Origin: Paractinoplanes durhamensis
GTDB lineage: Bacteria; Actinomycetota; Actinomycetes; Mycobacteriales; Micromonosporaceae
NCBI RefSeq assembly: GCF_016862175.1
Contig: NZ_BOML01000066.1
Location: forward strand, 61,074-125,073
Direction: 5' to 3'
DNA length: 64,000 bases
In this document: positions 59,895 to 64,000 of the stretch, piece after piece
How positions within the stretch are numbered: the stretch's first letter is position 1
How the letters are laid out: each line of letters begins with the position of its first letter
Program-made: the position numbers and the translations under genes
The notes under the pieces: generated by a model
Database searches by the model: none
Seen by the model: the letters and a program-made list of their open reading frames with translations, nothing else
Told to the model about the DNA's origin: nothing

Positions 59895-61496
59895 ATGGGA
59901 AAGTCGATCATGCCGGAGGTCAAGGCCGCGGCCAAGGTACGCCCGGTCGATGCCGCCTGGGCGTTCGCCCTGCGGGCCGGCCTGGCGGTGGCGATCCCGC
60001 TGGTCGTGCTGGTCGCGGCCGGCCATCCGGCCTGGGCCGGCGTGGCCACCTTCGGCGCGTTCACCGCCCTGTATGCCCGCGACGAGCCCTACCCCCGCCG
60101 AGCCCGGGTGCTGACCGCCGCCGCGACCGGCCTGATCGCCGGCGTGTTCGCCGGCACCGCCGCGGCCCTGGCCCCGCAGCCGGAGCCGTTCGGCACGGCC
60201 GCGGTGGCGGTGGTCGGCGGCGCGGCCACCCTGCTGTGCGGCCGCTTCCGGGTAGGCCCGCCCGGCGGCCTGATGTTCGCCTTCGCCACCGCGGTAACCA
60301 GCGCCATGCCGGCCACCCCCACCGACCTGTGGCGACACCCGCTGCTGTGCGCCGGCTCCGCCCTGCTGGCGTGGCTGATCGCGATGACCGGCGCGCTCAT
60401 CGACCGGGACGCCCCGATGCGTCTGGCCGTGGCCCGCGCCCTGCGCGCCGCCGCCGCGCTGAGCACTGCCCCGGCCGGAACGGCTGGGCTGCTGGCGCGG
60501 CAGCAGGCGGCCGCCGCGATCGAGCGTGCCTGGCGGGCGGTGCCGCCGGACCGCCCGGCCGAGGCGTTGCTGATCGCCCGGGCCGAGACCGAGTTGAGCG
60601 GCGTGCACGGCCACCGCCCGGAGGCCGCCGCCGCGTTGCGGTCGCTGGCCGACCAGGTCGCCCGTCGCGGTCCGGCCCCGGTGCCCGAGACCGAGCAGGC
60701 CGAGACCGACGAGGTGCTGGGCCGCCGGATCTACGCACTGCTGCTGCGCGAGCCCGGCCCGCGGCGGCCCGGCCCGGTGTGGCCGGCCGCGGCCCGGGTG
60801 GCGCTCGGCGCGCTGGCCGCGGGTGCGGCGGCCGGCGTGCTGGCGCACGTCACCGGCCTCGGCCATCCCTACTGGGCCGCGCTGTCCGCGGTCGCGGTGC
60901 TGCAGGCCGACTCGCTGCGGCTCACCCTGCACAAGTCGATCCAGCGAGCCGCGGGCACCACGATCGGCCTGTTCCTGGCGGGCGCGGCCGTGGCCCTGCC
61001 CGGCGACCACTGGACCCTGGTCGCGGCGATCGCGATCGCTCAGGTCTGCGCCGAGCTCCTGGTCGTGCGCAACTACGGCCTGGCGATGCTGGCGATCACC
61101 CCGCTCGCGCTGCTGGTCGGCGAGCTCGGCAAGCCGACCCCGGCGGCCGACCTGATCGGCGACCGCCTGGTGCAGACGCTGCTGGGGTGCGCGCTCGGTC
61201 TGATCGCCGCCGCCCTGGTCCGCAACCGGGCCGCCGCCCGCCACCTGGACGAGGCGATCGACGAGGTGACGACGGCAACCACCGCCCTGCGCCGCGATCG
61301 GAGCGACGCCACCGGCGAGGCAAGGCGACTGGCGCTGCTGCTGTTGACGCTCCGCGAGGCATACGGCGTGGCCAGCGGCGAACCGGGCCTCGACCCCGGC
61401 GTCACCGAGCAGGTGCTGACCGCCGAACGAGCCGGTCGTCAGGTGCTCGCCGGTCGGCGCGACGGACCCAGTGGCCTGTCGGGGTCCACTGCGTGA
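59895..61496 (+). CDS. FUSC family membrane protein (aromatic acid exporter-like)
   Basis: 533 aa with two blocks of about five or six membrane helices (20-160 and 300-440) separated by a cytoplasmic helical domain. The second block has HPYWAALSAVAVLQADSLR and RAAGTTIGLFLAG, the FUSC signature. Members export aromatic carboxylic acids or related compounds. AAAAGGAA precedes ATG 59895. Its last 58 bp overlap the convergent large gene. Confidence 0.85.
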   Translation: MGKSIMPEVKAAAKVRPVDAAWAFALRAGLAVAIPLVVLVAAGHPAWAGVATFGAFTALYARDEPYPRRARVLTAAATGLIAGVFAGTAAALAPQPEPFGTAAVAVVGGAATLLCGRFRVGPPGGLMFAFATAVTSAMPATPTDLWRHPLLCAGSALLAWLIAMTGALIDRDAPMRLAVARALRAAAALSTAPAGTAGLLARQQAAAAIERAWRAVPPDRPAEALLIARAETELSGVHGHRPEAAAALRSLADQVARRGPAPVPETEQAETDEVLGRRIYALLLREPGPRRPGPVWPAAARVALGALAAGAAAGVLAHVTGLGHPYWAALSAVAVLQADSLRLTLHKSIQRAAGTTIGLFLAGAAVALPGDHWTLVAAIAIAQVCAELLVVRNYGLAMLAITPLALLVGELGKPTPAADLIGDRLVQTLLGCALGLIAAALVRNRAAARHLDEAIDEVTTATTALRRDRSDATGEARRLALLLLTLREAYGVASGEPGLDPGVTEQVLTAERAGRQVLAGRRDGPSGLSGSTA

Positions 61497-64000
61497 ACCT
61501 CCCGCACTCGCATGGCCAACGCGTTGAGGAGCCCGGTGAGCCAGTTGATCAAGTTTGGGTCGGCCTGCGGGATCGCCCAGAACTGGTCCGGCTGTAGACG
61601 CCGTCGCGTCCAGGGCTTTTCGATGTTGATATCCAACCCGTCCGCCTCGAATCTCAACCCGGCAAAACTCAGGTAGGCGACATAGAAGTCCTTGGCTGGG
61701 ACCACCGCTCGGTTCGGCCGGGCACGCCTTCCATCGGCTCTCCGGACCGAGCCATTGGCTCGTCGGCCCGGAAACCGGCAGTACACACCACGGTTGCTGA
61801 ATCCGACGAAAGCGGCCGACTGCGGGGTGCCCAGCCGGATCAGCCACAGGGCGCGCTCGTCGTGCTCGCCCGGGCGTTCCCACTTCCACTGATCCAGGGA
61901 GATGAGCGGAGCCGGTCCGTATCGGATCATGTTGGTCTCGTTGCCGATGACGACACGCGCAGGGACGGTGTAGGCGACCGGTTTCCGTGCTGGATCGAAC
62001 TGGCGTACCAGCTCCTCGACCGCGGCCATCCGCGACGACAACTCCCGGTCGACGGACGTGCCCTTGGTGAGTGACTCCGTCCATCGAGACTCGCCCAGGA
62101 GAACTCCGATGAGCGCTCGCGCCCACCTTCGGCCCGGATCGTCCAGCAGCATCTCGACGATCCGGTCAGCCATCGACGGCCCGTGCCCGGCCTCGAGTTC
62201 GTGCAGGAGCGCGACGATCTGGCGTGGCGTCCGGAGCCGGACGACGTGGTCCAGGTACCGATCCACCAGATCGGGCCGCCGGCCTCCCGTCCCGGCCGGC
62301 TCGGGAGCCACGTGCCACAACCGGGACAGCCACCGGACCACGTCGTCCTTGCGGGCCACCTCGACCAGGATCGCATCGAGGTAGGCGCCGTCGCCCGCCA
62401 CGGTCATCCGGGTGAGCACCGCGATCACGATCCCGGGCGGCTCTGCCGTGAGGTACTCGGCAAAGTCACGCGAACCCCAGGGGTGCTTGCCGACAAGCAC
62501 GGGGACAGCCGCGGCAATCGTCGGCGACCCGACCGCCAAGTCGATTATCAATTTAGCGCGGGCCGTGAACACGGTCGTCCGACTCGCCGAGCCGGTGAGC
62601 GAATACGGCCACGCGAAGTCGACCCGGAACGCCGCATCGCATGCTGCGGCGACCCGGCGGGACAGCGACCGCAGGTCGGCTCGGATGAGCTCCGACATCA
62701 CCGCCAGCACCGTTTCGGCGGGAACCCGCGTCGTGTGCTCGACGAAGTGCCGGATCGGAACGGCCCGGCGCGACCGGTCGAGTTCGACCAGGACCCGCCC
62801 GGCTTTGCCCGCGTCACCGGCCAGGACCACATCGATCAACACCGGCAACGCGTCGGCGTCGGCGCTGACCAGGAACGACATGAAACCCGCGATCTCCGAC
62901 TCGTCCCGCTCGCCGACCGCCTCGACGACCCGGCGAGCATCGAGGAGCCGCCCGGCTTCATGGAGATTGACCAGGTAGACGGCCGTTTCGGAGGCGGGTC
63001 GCGCGACCGCCGCCCAGGCCAGCAGGTCACCGGCCGCGTCGTCGCGCTCCGCGACCCAGAGTTCGCGCGCCAGCCGCAGTAGCTCCTCGGCCGGCAGGAC
63101 AGTCGCCGCCCGGATGATGGTGTCGTCGACGGCGTTCGGCAGCGGGCTGCCCTCGACGGCGTCGAGCATGGCAAGGATGGCGGGGACGTCGCCGCATCGC
63201 TGGATCGCGCGGCCGATCAGCGCCCGGGCCTGATCGGCGAGACCGGCGGTGTGCATCGCGGCAGCGATACCGGTCACGTCGGCGGCCGGCCGCCCGGCGA
63301 GGACCTCCACGGCGGCGTGGTAGACGCGGAAGGCGGCGGACCCGCGGCCCGCCTCGCGCAGCACGTCGCCGAGCACGGCCGCGTCAAACGCCGGGATCCG
63401 CGCCGCGGTGCGTTCCAGCAGGCTGTCGAGCACGCCGTCCAGGGCCGGCGCGGTCGACAGCGTCGAGACCAGCTCGATCATCGCGGCCGGCCGGCCGAAC
63501 CGGTCGTCGACTGCCCTGTCCAGCAGCGCATCGCGCTGGTCGGGACTGAGCAGCTCGGCGAGCGCGGCGACGTCGGGGGCGTCGAGCCCCGCCGCGGCGG
63601 CCCGGAGCCGATCGAGGATGTCCGGCCGTTCGATCTTGAGCAGGACACCGACGATCCGGGCTACCTCGGGTGCGGGCCGCCGGACGGCCGCGGCCAGCAC
63701 CCGCGCGGCGTCAGCGGCGGCATCGGCCTTGTCCAGCGCGTCGACAATGCCGACCACTTCCTGGGGCTTGCGCAGCGCGCCGAGTTCGTCGAGCAGCATC
63801 CCCGCCGCCGCCTGGTCACCGGCGGCGCGCATTCCGGCCAGGTCGTGGAGCAGGACGGGCAAGGTTCGCCAGGCCGGGCGAATGGACGGCAGCAACGCCG
63901 GAACAGCCGGTTCGACCGGCTCGACCGGCTCGACCGGCTCGACCGGCTCGACCGGCTCGACCGGCTCGACCGGCTCGACCGGCTCGACCGGCTCGACCGG
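61439..64000 (-). CDS. Large alpha-helical repeat protein, partial, unknown function
   Basis: The frame is open at the right edge, so at least 853 codons (C-terminal part) are seen. Residues nearest the edge are a (Val-Glu-Pro)n linker from a 9-bp tandem repeat, so another domain is expected upstream. Then comes about 600 residues of Ala/Leu/Asp/Arg-rich helices with TPR/HEAT-like rhythm (for example RRPAPEVARIVGVLLKIERP) and a distinct beta-containing C-terminal domain (VVPAKDFYVAYLSFAGLRFE). A TTG at 63895 is not a credible start. No catalytic motif recognised. Confidence 0.7.
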   Translation of the reverse strand, partial: PVEPVEPVEPVEPVEPVEPVEPVEPVEPVEPAVPALLPSIRPAWRTLPVLLHDLAGMRAAGDQAAAGMLLDELGALRKPQEVVGIVDALDKADAAADAARVLAAAVRRPAPEVARIVGVLLKIERPDILDRLRAAAAGLDAPDVAALAELLSPDQRDALLDRAVDDRFGRPAAMIELVSTLSTAPALDGVLDSLLERTAARIPAFDAAVLGDVLREAGRGSAAFRVYHAAVEVLAGRPAADVTGIAAAMHTAGLADQARALIGRAIQRCGDVPAILAMLDAVEGSPLPNAVDDTIIRAATVLPAEELLRLARELWVAERDDAAGDLLAWAAVARPASETAVYLVNLHEAGRLLDARRVVEAVGERDESEIAGFMSFLVSADADALPVLIDVVLAGDAGKAGRVLVELDRSRRAVPIRHFVEHTTRVPAETVLAVMSELIRADLRSLSRRVAAACDAAFRVDFAWPYSLTGSASRTTVFTARAKLIIDLAVGSPTIAAAVPVLVGKHPWGSRDFAEYLTAEPPGIVIAVLTRMTVAGDGAYLDAILVEVARKDDVVRWLSRLWHVAPEPAGTGGRRPDLVDRYLDHVVRLRTPRQIVALLHELEAGHGPSMADRIVEMLLDDPGRRWARALIGVLLGESRWTESLTKGTSVDRELSSRMAAVEELVRQFDPARKPVAYTVPARVVIGNETNMIRYGPAPLISLDQWKWERPGEHDERALWLIRLGTPQSAAFVGFSNRGVYCRFPGRRANGSVRRADGRRARPNRAVVPAKDFYVAYLSFAGLRFEADGLDINIEKPWTRRRLQPDQFWAIPQADPNLINWLTGLLNALAMRVREVHAVDPDRPLGPSRRPAST
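63911..64000 (-). repeat. Ten 9-bp repeats at the window edge
   Basis: CTCGACCGG (first copy TTCGACCGG) is repeated ten times and continues past the edge. On the minus strand it encodes (Val-Glu-Pro)n in frame with the large protein, a rigid spacer. Near-identical units suggest ongoing length change. Confidence 0.85.

Noticed and set aside
58422..62126. 1234-codon minus-strand frame
   Set aside because: The GntP permease ends at its ATG near 59837; the rest is antisense of the FUSC gene and out of frame with the large edge gene.

Overview
The window is 64 kb of very GC-rich DNA with many GTG starts, short intergenic gaps and frequent 1-4 bp start/stop overlaps. It carries marker families of high-GC Actinobacteria: a DUF6230/DUF6114 pair, an SCO5389-type protein, a mycothiol-type maleylpyruvate isomerase fold, an ECF41 sigma factor and an actinobacterial-type c-di-AMP riboswitch. 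A Micromonosporaceae (Actinoplanes-like) chromosome is my best guess, but that is inference. I see no rRNA, tRNA, CRISPR array, prophage, transposase or plasmid backbone.

Layout. 1-4.6 kb: class A penicillin-binding protein and two sensor proteins in one leftward run, the last cut by the window edge. 5.0-7.4 kb: DUF6230 and DUF6114 envelope proteins, followed by a repeat-bearing gap. 7.8-9.7 kb: PEP mutase-like enzyme, DUF2277 protein, alpha/beta hydrolase. 9.9-14 kb: OmpR/histidine kinase pair with a YcnI-type copper protein downstream and a divergent LolA-like lipoprotein-carrier homologue. 14-17.9 kb: trpB-trpA-GntR, then a nickel/cobalt permease with a palindrome in its leader. 17.9-22.9 kb: SRPBCC/ArsR pair, tyrosine phosphatase, SCO5389-type protein, TPR membrane protein coupled to an AAA+ ATPase. 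22.9-25.9 kb: epoxide hydrolase and divergent MarR with a 15-bp iteron array between them, then a secreted M1 peptidase. 26-27.2 kb: NlpC/P60 hydrolase under a c-di-AMP riboswitch. 27.2-34.7 kb: BlaI/M56 pair divergent from cytochrome bd oxidase cydA-cydB-cydDC, with two BlaI-type palindromes in the shared promoter. 34.6-40.8 kb: two-part glycosyltransferase, S9 peptidase, 5'-truncated thiolase fused head to head with a 5'-truncated TetR gene, GGDEF-EAL protein. 40.9-45.8 kb: maltokinase-cap-like protein, NAD(P)-binding protein/MarR, FolP2-like protein, TetR/MFS exporter with paired operators. 45.8-46.8 kb: gene-free island of three tandem-repeat families. 46.8-53.2 kb: unknown protein, methyltransferase, ECF41 sigma factor with oxidoreductase, lipoprotein, secreted beta-propeller. 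53.2-57.8 kb: operon of mycothiol-type protein, small membrane protein, deacetylase-glycosyltransferase fusion and Ser/Thr kinase. 57.8-64 kb: LuxR remnant, HhH-like small protein, GntP permease, FUSC transporter, and the C-terminal part of a large repeat-linked protein running off the right edge.

Themes. Cell-envelope building and turnover is prominent (PBP, NlpC/P60, deacetylase-glycosyltransferase, PssD/PssE-like pair, beta-propeller). Many regulators sit beside their own palindromic operators. Metal control is suggested at the Ni/Co permease and at the SCO5389-type gene. Signs of decay are the thiolase/TetR fusion and the LuxR fragment.
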